Position numbers and translations under genes: made by a program | Part shown: in pieces, positions 11,180 through 20,758 of the stretch | How positions within the stretch are numbered: position 1 is the stretch's first letter | Layout of the letters: the number at the start of each line of letters is the position of its first letter | NCBI GenBank assembly: GCA_030620095.1 | Contig: JAUTXW010003575.1 | Span: forward strand, 248,001-312,000 | Direction of reading: 5' to 3' | From: Kuschelorhynchus macadamiae | Taxonomy: Eukaryota > Arthropoda > Insecta > Coleoptera > Curculionidae | DNA: 64,000 nucleotides | Notes under the pieces: model-generated | Seen by the model: the letters and a program-made list of their open reading frames with translations, nothing else | What the model was told of the DNA's origin: nothing | The model's database searches: none

Positions 11180-11264
11180 GTCGATCATATTTGAGAGACG
11201 TGGCCACCCGTGTAAATATCACGCATTTTTTTCTACAGGCCCATGTCGCTCATATACGAGAGAC
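11180..11264. promoter_or_regulatory. Two subterminal 20-bp palindromes, high-coordinate end of piggyBac
   Basis: GTCGATCATATTTGAGAGAC at 11180-11199 and GTCGCTCATATACGAGAGAC at 11245-11264 match the pair at the other end. The spacing differs, 65 bp here against 43 bp there, so the ends are asymmetric. They lie upstream of the transposase start and could also influence its promoter. Confidence 0.6.
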
Positions 11265-11420
11265 ACAAAAAAAGTCAAAAAAATAACTAAATACTACAAA
11301 AAAAGAACACAGTAGATTCAGAAAAACATTTATTTTGGTTAATACATACAAATATTGCAAAAATATGGTTTGGCCCCTGGGGCCGTTTTCCCGATTACAG
11401 CGTGGCACGCAATGTGTTAA

Positions 11421-11724
11421 ACAATTACTAATTTAACTTTTATTTTATAATAAAGCAACTATGTACACTAAATACAAAAATGATAACAAAATGCAAACAG
11501 CAAATACAAGCTGTTGTTGCTTAGAGCATCGAAAAAGATCTGTGTTTTTAACCTCGAACCTGGTCGTGTTGAAGTTGAGACCCTTGGCAAATCCAAACAT
11601 ATGGTTTGCACATTTTGCCGTTTTACGAGGTAAAAAGAGAAAGTCAAAAATATAAAGTCGTAAATTGTTTGGATTTGCCAAGGGTCGGTATGCAATTTCA
11701 ATTAGCCTATTTGCTCGTAGAAAA
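11421..11724. other. Spacer with a 20-bp perfect inverted repeat
   Basis: No convincing gene. ACCCTTGGCAAATCCAAACA at 11580-11599 is exactly inverted at 11666-11685, leaving a 66-nt loop. It may be the ends of a very small foldback element or a transcribed hairpin. Confidence 0.45.
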
Positions 11725-11815
11725 TAACCTGCTGGACACTCGAACTGCATAACGTAATTTTTTGGGGTATTTTTAACGTTCGATATTTCAAAAACGGTAA
11801 GCTAAATTGAAATGC

Positions 11816-12288
11816 GGTTTTCGACGTCAGCTTACTCAAGGTGTGTAGATTACAAACTCGACTGGTGGATCGCCAGATATGATGGGAAAAGGTTTGTACA
11901 GGGTGTAAACTAAAACTCTGCATTTTTTTCCAAATTTTATTTAACGATATTTTTTACAAAACAATATTTTATTTATTGTCATATACACCAAAATAATCTA
12001 TGATTAGATACAAAAAAACAATTTCTCCCGTTTTTTGAAATTGCCATTTTTTCGGAATATACAGGGGATTTTCAAAAATTTGTACATGGTTTTACAAAAA
12101 AAATCCTAACTCACCAGTGATAGCTCACATCAAACTGATTGTTGTATTATTCTCATTATTTACAATACTGCCATCAGGAAAAAATACAATTATAATATAC
12201 AGGAGTCTAAAAAAGCTTACAGTTGATTTCATTCCTAAAATATCATGTTTTTGCATATTTTTATGCTTTGAACATTGAAAACTACAGA
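11816..12288. repeat. Insertion inside the left arm of the Tc1 element
   Basis: About 470 bp present only in the left inverted arm. It contains a TACAGGGTGT motif like the ends of other small elements here. No coding potential. An internal deletion from the right arm is the alternative. Confidence 0.45.
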
Positions 12289-12754
12289 AAGTATAATAAA
12301 ACGTAAAAATTTTCAATCTCGTTACTTGATTTACATAAATTAGAGTCTTTCACCGAAACGGTTTTTTATATTCCATCCTAACCTCACTTTGGGAGAAAGT
12401 AGCGGCACAAATGGACAGTGTTGCTTTTTGACAATATTGTAGAGTGTTTTTTAAATCCATTTGACTTTTTAGAACTGAATAATTATTATAACGAAATTCT
12501 AGCATTATTATACCTATAAAACAGGTACCAGTAGCGTTTTATAGGAATTTCGTAGTTTTACAGAGTGTCTCATGGTGATGGTTTCTGGCGAACTAAACAG
12601 CAGACCTTAGTCTTAGTAAGAATTTGGTTACTCACATAAGGAGACATGTTCTATCAGGTCCGCTTCAATTAAAAATTAGCGGTAAATTCTAGATTTTTTA
12701 TGAAGCACCCTGTATATTAAATAATATTTTTATTCCTTCAACGATCGAAGAGAA

Positions 12755-13067
12755 TTTATGAAAGGTGCTTACTTGAGGTATGTAGGACCGAGTTATAAAT
12801 GAAAGCTGTTAGATACCTGTCTACGTTTCGCTTTATTTTAAGGGATCTTCAGGACATTCAAAGACGTTAATAATAATTAGTGTAGTAACCAAGGTAGTAA
12901 TCGCACCTGGATTACTTTTAAATTAATTATATAAGGTTTTTAAAATGTTACAACAATTTTGAAGATCTTATAGTGTCTTGAAAATAAAACGAAACATCGA
13001 CAGGACTATAGCTTGCATTTATAACTTGATCCATAACCCAACTAAGCATCTTTCAATACCCTGTATA
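12755..13067. repeat. Foldback MITE-like repeat
   Basis: 12765-12870 pairs with the reverse complement of about 12960-13067 (shared blocks such as GTTATAAATG and GATGTTTCGTTTTATTTT-like). One outer end reads ACAGGGTATTGAAAGATGC. Short, noncoding and inverted, as expected of a nonautonomous DNA element nested in the Tc1 element. Confidence 0.5.
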
Positions 13068-13570
13068 TTGTAACATATTGGATTCCACTCAATATTATAA
13101 TACCCACAGGTATAGTATAGTATACCTGTATTCAACTCTAAAATTCTAAAAATATAATAAACAATTATTTGTTAACCTAATTCAACTACAGCGAAGAAAA
13201 AGTTTAGAATAGGAAACAAAATCTGATGGTCATGAAAGTCGGTACCAATGGAGGTATTGATACTCGTGATAACATTCTTGGTACCTCCTTGTACAGTACT
13301 ATCAGATGTGAAAAACCCTGGATAGTTTGAGTGTACTTAACTACGATGGCACATTTTTAGACACCTTAAAAAAACAAAAAATAACCCTTGTAGGATTGGG
13401 ATAAGAGAAAGGAGAAGAAAGAAAAGAAACGTAACCATGTTAATATTTGGTTGGCCCTCCTCGCAGACGAATAACTTCACGGCATCTCCGAGACATGCTG
13501 TGCACTAAATTATTAATGAAATCTAGGGGGACGTTGTTCCATTACTCTTGTATGGCTTCGGACAGCTCGT

Positions 13571-14686
13571 TCAAGGTTTCTGGGGCAACATCTCTTCTGA
13601 TCTCACTAATAATTTTAAATGCGACCACACATTCTCTATAATATTCAAATCCGGAGACTTTGCAGGCCAATTCATACGATTTATATTATTGACCTGCAAA
13701 GCCTCCGTTACAATTTGCGCTCGATGAGGCCGTGCGTTATCGTCGACCAAAAGAAAATCGTGTCCATAATTTGCGGCAAATGGCACGACAATGGGAAGTA
13801 TGATATCGTCCCTATAGACTACAGCATTAACTGTTTGTCTGGTAGTGAAAATATCAGACTTCCCATTGTATATCACCCCGCCCAAACTGTAATGCCTCCG
13901 CCTCCAAAGGCTTCTTGAGGTGCCATGTTTTCCTCGTCATACCTTTCATTCGGCTCTCTCCAAACAAGAATTCTACCATCCGAATGAATGAGGTTGAACC
14001 TTGTTTCGTCGCAAAAAAAACAGTTTCTCCACTCATTGATGGTCCAATCTCGATGTTCTTGGGCCCATGCTAACCGTGCTGCACGATGAGGTGGTAGCAA
14101 ACGAGGACACTTCGCTCTACGTCGTGCTCTAAAAAATTTGTTTGATTTTATTTTTTAGTTCGTACTTGTTGACCTCTACTTGTAATAATAAATTGCTTTT
14201 GATGTTACAGATATTTCCATATTACTCATGGTTTGAATAAGATTTTTTTAAATGTAGATAAAAATTGGACCTTGCAAATTTAATGCTTGCTATGATAAAG
14301 TTTTACCTCAAATTGTTTCTGTTTAATGTCCTCCTTACAGTACGATCAGAAACATGCACTTCAGCTGTACGACGCAGCTCATCGTTCAATTTCCTGGAAC
14401 ACTTCGTTCTTTGTTGGCGCGTATTACGTACTAAATTTATTTCTGCCCTTCCTCTAATTTTCCTCACCCAACCACCACCGTGCCGATATGCGTCGTTTCC
14501 CGTATTTTCAAATCTTGTTTTTAGCCGCGAAATTTGACTTTGGTTCACATTATATAAATTTGCGACTGCTTGCTGAGACATGCCTTGGTCCAAGAGCCTA
14601 GGGCATTTTGCCTTTCGGCAGCAGTTAGTCTCCGCATCGAGAAGATATGAATTAAATACACAAAAAACAAACAAAATAAAAATCAA
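13571..14686 (-). pseudogene. Tc1 transposase with one intron and a frameshift
   Basis: A minus-strand DD34E-type transposase. The first segment (about 14640-14307) holds the N-terminal HTH pair (MSQQAVANLYNVNQSQISRL). A GT-AG intron of 178 bp (14306 to 14129) interrupts it, and joining restores the usual order into a PRLLPPHRAARLAWAQEHRDW-like block. The core follows with CDETRFN (first Asp), VDDNARPHR (second Asp) and SPDLNIIENVW (catalytic Glu). A missing base near 13875-13885, after TVWAG, shifts the frame. It is otherwise close to full length (about 340 aa expected), so inactivation looks recent. I did not find a credible ATG for the first exon; the frame is open upstream to 14686. Confidence 0.78.
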
Positions 14687-15500
14687 TAAAAGGTAAAATC
14701 ACGAAGTAAAATGTAAAAATATGAGTTTAAGAAACAGTACGTCAAAATGACAAACAAGGAAGAATATCCAATTAAGCATTTTGTCGTATCCATGGAATTT
14801 ATGACATTTTTATCGCAACGCCAACTAAGATTAGACGGTGCACAGGCCATAAACCTTCCATCTTACAATTTAGCGGTAATAATAAAAAATCCAGCGTAAA
14901 TCGGCATTTCTATGTATTTCTTCATTTGGTGTTAAGCCCTCTAGCGGTCATCTTTGAAACTCAAAAATTTTTTCCAGCATTTATTTGGCCACTATAGTTA
15001 AAAAAAAAATTTACAGCAAGTTTCTAAAATCAGTAGTTTCCGAGATACAGTACATTGCACGCTTATTTGGCCACCCGGTATAATTATGAAATTATTATAA
15101 AACGCTACTGGTACTTGCTTTCCAGAAATAATAATGCCAACAATTTCGTTATAATAATCATTCAGTTCTAAAAAATCGAATATATTCAAAAAACACTTTA
15201 CAATATTGTTGAAAAGTAACGCTATACATTTGCACCGCTAATTTCTTTGGAAGTGAGGTTAGGATGGAATTTAAAAAACCGTTTCGGTAAAATACTCTAA
15301 TTTATGTAAATCAACTAACGGGATTGAAAATTTTTACGTTTTATTATACTAAAAAACCGCATTTTAGCAATTTAGCTTACCGTTTTTGAAATATCGAACG
15401 TTAAAAATACCCCAAAAAATTACGTTATGCAGTTCGAGTGTCCAGCAGGTTAGATAAATCACTAAATAGAAAATTGCCCTATTGTTAAATATATACTTGA

Positions 15501-15535
15501 CTAGCGGCCCGGTACGTGCTTCGCTACGTATAAAG
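15501..15535 (-). other. Helitron 3' terminal hairpin and CTAG end
   Basis: The minus strand reads ACGTAGCGAAGCACGT, an imperfect stem-loop, then ACCGGGCCGCTAG and host T at 15500. This is the standard Helitron 3' terminator of transposition: a short palindrome 10-12 nt before CTRR. Confidence 0.75.
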
Positions 15536-15621
15536 TGAAATAATAGAAAAGTTTAATTGGAACATAAAATTCATTTATTCAAACAAAAAAATATTATATT
15601 ACTTGCTAGCTATTTTAAAAC

Positions 15622-17455
15622 TTAATCCAAAATATTTGAATAAACAATATTTTTTGTTTTTCCATTTTGAGCATGAATAAACAAACGGCTGGGGGTACCG
15701 ACTCTGGAACAGGCAACATAAAGTTGGCCATGTGAAAAACATGATTCCTCCAAATTCACACCACAAACGTCAAGTGTTTGCCCTTGGGCCTTGTTGATGG
15801 ACATCGCAAATGATAAACGCACAGGATATTGTAATCGTTTGAACTCAAATGGCATATCAGTTGGAATCATAGGGATACGCGGTATCAAACAAACTTCTCC
15901 TTTTGATTTACCAGTTAAGATCGTGGCTTCAATCAAATTTGGCAATAACTTTTTCACTGCCAATCTGGTGCCATTACACAGTTTTGGTGGATTAATATTT
16001 CGCAATAATATAATCAAAGAACCAACTTTCAGATTCAAGCAATGCGGTGGCATACCAGCCGGTTCCAATGAATTTAAAAATTCAATTGTATAATTTACTG
16101 CCTCATCTTGATTCATAACAATGTCAATTGATTTATATGTCGTGACTACACCTGGCAGTTTCGCTTGAATTTGAAAATTAATGGCATTGATATGAATGTT
16201 CTTCGGTGCTAAAATGGCGCGTTCTCTCAACCAATCATGATTTCTGTAATTCTGAAGAATATTCGGAAAAACACATTCAATTAATTCATCTATCGATTGC
16301 ACAATTGTACAAAAATTGTTCGGTAGAGCGATCAATCCGTTGGTACTGTCGATTTGTATTTTGCCATCACCAATTTCTAACAATTGTTTTGAAAACTCAT
16401 GGGCAGCTGGATCATTTTGTAGGTGAATACGCATATTAATGTTCAGTGTCAATTTTTGTACATATCTCCAAAGAACTGATGACTTCAAATAGGCATTTAT
16501 TTCATCAGCAGGAGTTGATCGAGGAATGACAGGCAATGTTTGACGAAAATCCCCTGACAGTAATATCAAAGCACCACCAAAAAGCTCTTGATTACCACGT
16601 AAATCTTGCATTGTTCGATTAACTGCTTCTAGTGATTTTTTATTTGCCATTGTACACTCATCCCATAAAATAATTGACGTTAATCGCAGAACTTTTGCCA
16701 TAGCAGAATTTCTCGAAATATTGCAAGTTGGAGTTTCAATCACCTGTACATTCAATGGCAATTTTAATGCAGAGTGTGCGGTCCGACCACCTTCTAATAA
16801 TGTGGTAGCAATTCCCGAAGATGCAAGTGCCAATGCAATTTTCTGTTCCGATCGAATAGTCGCTAAAATCAATGATATAACGAATGTTTTGCCTGTACCA
16901 CCAGGTGCATCCAAGAAATATAATCCACCTGCATTATTGGAAACGGCTTGCATGATTGTGTCATATACATGTTTTTGCTGAATATTCAATTTGGTTATAT
17001 TCGATTGTACAAATAAACGCAAATCATTAGAATTGAATTCCTGCTCACGTTGCAATTCACGATCAAACAGATCATGCATCTGCACGATTTGGTGCGGTCA
17101 TACCCAATTGTACTAATGCTTTATTTGCAATCGTTAGACACATATCTTCAATCTTTATCAAAGCTTCGTTGTACATTTCCCAAGTAATCAACAAATCAGG
17201 ATTTCTTGTATGATGACGCATACGAATTAAAATATCTTCTGCCATATAATGTTTATATTTGTTCCATAATTCAAGTGGATTAGATGGCATACATGTTGAT
17301 AATATAATGGCAAATAGCATTCGTATTTGTTGTGGATGAGCTGAAGTAGATGAATCATGAAGTGTTGAATCCCAATGTGCATCATCCTCCAACAAATGCA
17401 AGAGTTGACATGCTTCACGATATGTTTGACACAAATGACCGTTGACTGTTCTCAA
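15622..17455 (-). pseudogene. Helitron helicase region (PIF1 type)
   Basis: C-terminal part of the Helitron protein. 15622-17085 is one open frame of 487 codons with Walker A (APGGTGKTF, about residue 60), the Walker B region ILWDECTMA, and the late SF1 helicase motifs LSFAMSINKAQGQ and QLYVACSRV. This is the PIF1-family 5'-3' helicase that unwinds donor DNA during rolling-circle transposition. The adjoining upstream piece (17072-17455) overlaps in another frame, so one frameshift separates them near 17080. The helicase frame itself is unbroken to its natural stop. Confidence 0.85.
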
Positions 17456-17458
17456 TTC

Positions 17459-20062
17459 TTAAATTGATTTTGGACCATTGACGTTAACTAATAACAATCG
17501 CAAATAAAAACACTCACCATTCTTTGGATGTACTGTATATATTCTCCCAATTGTATCTGTTTGGAAAATGCCTGGATGCCCATCGACTGCTGTTCCTTGT
17601 TTACGTCTTTGAAATTTTCTCGAAGACACATTCCATGTGTAATACCGAGGCACTTCAGAATATAACAAATTTATCGCAAATGTATCAGTTTCGCATAATT
17701 TGAAAAAAGCGGTCAACGTAGTCGCTGGTGGTTGTGCTGCTCTTTCCAATACATTTGCTTCATTAAAATAAACACGTTGGCCATTCTCAAGATGCACAGC
17801 CAAGTGAACAACCACAAAATCCTCCAGACAGCTTCATTACTACTAATGTAGCGCCCCATTTGATACTGAGTAATTTCATCATTTCTATTATCACCAGCAA
17901 CACCGAAAACAGCCATATCGCTCCCTTTATTTACATACTTGCAAATATATTTAATGGATTTGACTGAATTACAATACTCCACATTTATATGAGCATTGAA
18001 TATTTTTGATAATAATGGACAATACGGAACCACCCAACGATTATCAACTTCAACGTCCTGGTTACGCATTCTAATGGTTGCCGTTTTGCCATTATCATTA
18101 GGTGATCTACGTCGATACAACGGATATCCGTCATTGCCCGTTATTGTGTCTGAAGTCAATTGCCTTGGGTATCGTTTCGAACACTTTCCATCAATCATAC
18201 ATGGCGAATTCATATTTAGTTCACCGCACGGACCGTGAAATAACTCAGGATCAACAGTTTGATCAGGAATTTCGGCTGATATAACGTTATCGATTTGATC
18301 CGGAGTTATTTTATGTACCAGCCAAATTAATATATGTGCGTGCGGCAATCCCCTTTTTGCCATTCGATGGAGTACATATGGCAACGCACCTCTCCAAATA
18401 CACATAATTTCACAAATAAATCCATGAGTGCTTTCAATTTTTGCCGAAAAACACGGGCTGTAATGTCATGACGATCAGTTGTCGACTGTCCTTCAAATAA
18501 ATTGTTTTTGATGTCGTCCCACTGCGGATTACATGTAAATGTAATGAACAGATCCGGTCGACCGTATTTCGTACATAAGACATTGCGTCTTGTGCATATT
18601 CGTTCATATGCCGTGGGCTACCAATATACGAAGATGGCAATATAGTTAAACGTCCGATGTCATTAACATTAGCATCATTCGCTATCGCATCTTGCAAATG
18701 AATATATTCTTCGGATCTTAATTTTGCTTGGTTGAAACGAATAAAATTAAGACGTTCAGTTTCTATTTTGGCATACACACAACGATATACTGATGATATA
18801 GTTTCCACATCTCAAGATATAATTATGTTCTTGTGGACGAACCATCAATCGATACGAATAAAATTCACATGGCACTAACCTTTTTCTGTAAATGTAGACC
18901 TAAAAATAAGAGCATAATGTGACTTTAGAAAATTATACAAATGAAATGTCAACACACTGAAAATAGGTCAATTATTTACCTGTTCGTGGATCAATCATTG
19001 GTATATTGATATGGTAACCATCGTCACCTTTCCAATGCAATATTGGGTATTGTAATGCATCGTAACTACGATGAAGTTCCGAAACACGTTGCAATTGCTC
19101 ATTTCTGCGATGAAGTACAATAGCACGGGATTGAAACTGATCACCAACAATTACAGTTGCAACCTCATCAATTGTCGGTGCATTGAATCGCCTTGCATGC
19201 TCTCCAACAGGTGTTCTATCAGCCCTTATTACGATTTTGTGATTATCAGATGGCATACGATCGAGAGCAATTTTGAACAATTGAACTAATGCGTTATGCT
19301 GATGGAAAAACCTTTGTAGCTCACGAATAACTTCTCGTCTCGTATTCGAAACAATTGCACAACGTTGATCCAATTCACGATTTTCATCACCAATAAAATA
19401 AATTTCCAAAAATTGATGATCAGCGTTAGGGTATGGCAATAACGAACCAGCTTGATGATAAATCTGGCCCTGAATCTGAAACATGTATGCAATTTTTAAA
19501 ACTATCGGCTATGGGACAATCCTGTTGAAGTATTTACCTTAAACGTCGGCATAAAATTATCTGTAATAATTTTAGTAGCACCAAAAGAAGTCATTTGAAA
19601 TGCCGAATTGTATTGTTGAATGTGACTCAAAAAGTGCTTCGACGTTTGAGATGTCCCAAAAATAAATGAATACAATGGTTCGGGTGGAGTTCTAATGCTG
19701 GCAATCTCACTTTGCCATTAGCACAACACATGCCGGGCGTTTCACCTGGAAAGTTAGCCGCATCACAATGTGGACATATTGCGTCCATCATTCCAATGTA
19801 TCCGTACATACTATAATCAATCTGACTGTTGTAATTAAAAGCAGCACGCATCATTTCAGCCAAAACAGCACGACGTATTCGTGATCGCCGTGCAAGATTC
19901 CGTACAGGGCACAGGGTCAACAGATCTATTCCGTGCATTACGTTCACGCTGTGATGCATTAGCTTGTGCGCGTTCATCTGCAGTCTGTGATCGTCTTAGT
20001 AATGCCACATCATTTGCATTACGCGTTCGCCGACCTATATTTTGTCGTCTGGCTCGTGGCAT
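17459..20062 (-). pseudogene. Helitron Rep/N-terminal region, fragmented
   Basis: N-terminal half of the same Helitron protein in several frames. It starts at 20062 (MPRARRQNIGRRT, the usual Helitron opening), has a Cys-rich block (ICPHCDAANF, GMCCANGKV), and the HUH endonuclease motif in KRGLPHAHILIWL near 18340. The Tyr motif region is IKYICKYVNKGSD near 17940. Two short gaps look like introns: about 60 bp between 19534 and 19482 and about 75 bp near 18980-18903, each with GT-AG ends and in-frame joining. Frameshifts near 18430, 17770 and 17458 disable it. The Rep would nick and join DNA at the element ends. Confidence 0.8.
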
Positions 20063-20499
20063 TTTTTCTTCATATAAAAAAGAATAAATCAAATAAAAAA
20101 AAATGCTACATTAATAGTGGTGTATCAGTATTTATACATGTGCGTATATGTGTGTATATGACTGCATACGTCAATGTATATAAAAATGTCATTAAATAAT
20201 TCATTTTTAATTTTTAAATCGACGTTCTTCCATCTATTACAAAAGAATAAAATACCGTATGCACACAATATGTTTACATACATGTAATTCAAGTTCGAAA
20301 CTTACCGTTTGTGTAAATGCGTTTGACAATTTAATCAACAAACACAACAACAACAAAACATAACACACATAACATTGGCAACATCCAATGCAATTTCGAG
20401 TCAGTTTAAATAAATCAGACTGCATGTCTTTAAAACCGACTTAATATTATAAACAACTGATGCCCCTTATGTAAAACAACCAAATAATTATACGTATAC

Positions 20500-20740
20500 A
20501 GTGCCTCACAGCTTGAATGATGCAGTCGATATTAAAGTAGCTAATGTTTGGCCAGAGAACATAATATTACTAAAAAAACAAACTTTTGTAACCAAGCTGC
20601 TGGTGAGACAAATATACACCAATTTGGGTCATTAGCAACTTGGTTCTAAAAGTTTGACTTGTTAGTAATATGTTTTCTGGCCAAACATTAGCTACTTTTA
20701 ATATCGACTGCATCATTTAAGCTTTGAGTCACTCTATGTC
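20500..20740. repeat. Foldback MITE with about 90-bp arms
   Basis: 20515-20590 (GATGCAGTCGATATTAAAGT...) is inverted at about 20640-20735. The pair is flanked by a near-identical direct repeat: TTTAAAACCGACTTAATATT at about 20430-20450 and TATAAAACCGACTTACTATT at about 20741-20760. Either these are unusually long duplicated flanks or the MITE sits between two copies of an older repeat. The right-hand copy overlaps the stop region of the RAG1-like gene. Confidence 0.6.
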
Positions 20741-20758
20741 TATAAAACCGACTTACTA

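Larger units (their letters stand above)
8733..11416 (-). mobile_element. piggyBac-superfamily element, apparently complete
   Basis: Perfect 16-bp terminal inverted repeats CACATTGCGTGCCACG (8733-8748 and 11401-11416) are flanked by TTAA at 8729-8732 and 11417-11420, the piggyBac target duplication. The element is 2,684 bp and encloses one long open transposase. Two 20-bp palindromes lie inside each end. Terminal repeats, target duplication and a full-length ORF with its catalytic Asp residues suggest recent, possibly still competent, insertion. Confidence 0.93.
11727..15450 (-). mobile_element. Tc1-type element with internal transposase
   Basis: The ends ACCTGCTGGACACTCGAACT are inverted at 11727 and 15450 and flanked by TA (11725-11726 and 15451-15452). 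The arms match for about 0.3 kb, with the left arm (to about 11815, then 12289-12560) interrupted relative to the right arm (about 15090-15450). A broken Tc1 transposase lies inside on the minus strand. Confidence 0.75.
15501..20450 (-). mobile_element. Helitron, decayed, transcribed leftward
   Basis: Rolling-circle transposon identified by a Rep domain fused in series with a PIF1-type helicase on the minus strand. The 3' terminus is clear: the minus strand ends CCGGGCCGCTAG then T, with a GC-rich hairpin just before it, matching the CTRR-T rule. The 5' TC end lies somewhere between 20092 and about 20450 and could not be fixed. No terminal inverted repeats, as expected. Several frameshifts disable the ORF. 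Confidence 0.82.

Noticed and set aside
20100..20440. A precise Helitron 5' end
   Set aside because: Several GA/TC candidates exist, but none is supported by a second copy or a clear A-TC context.
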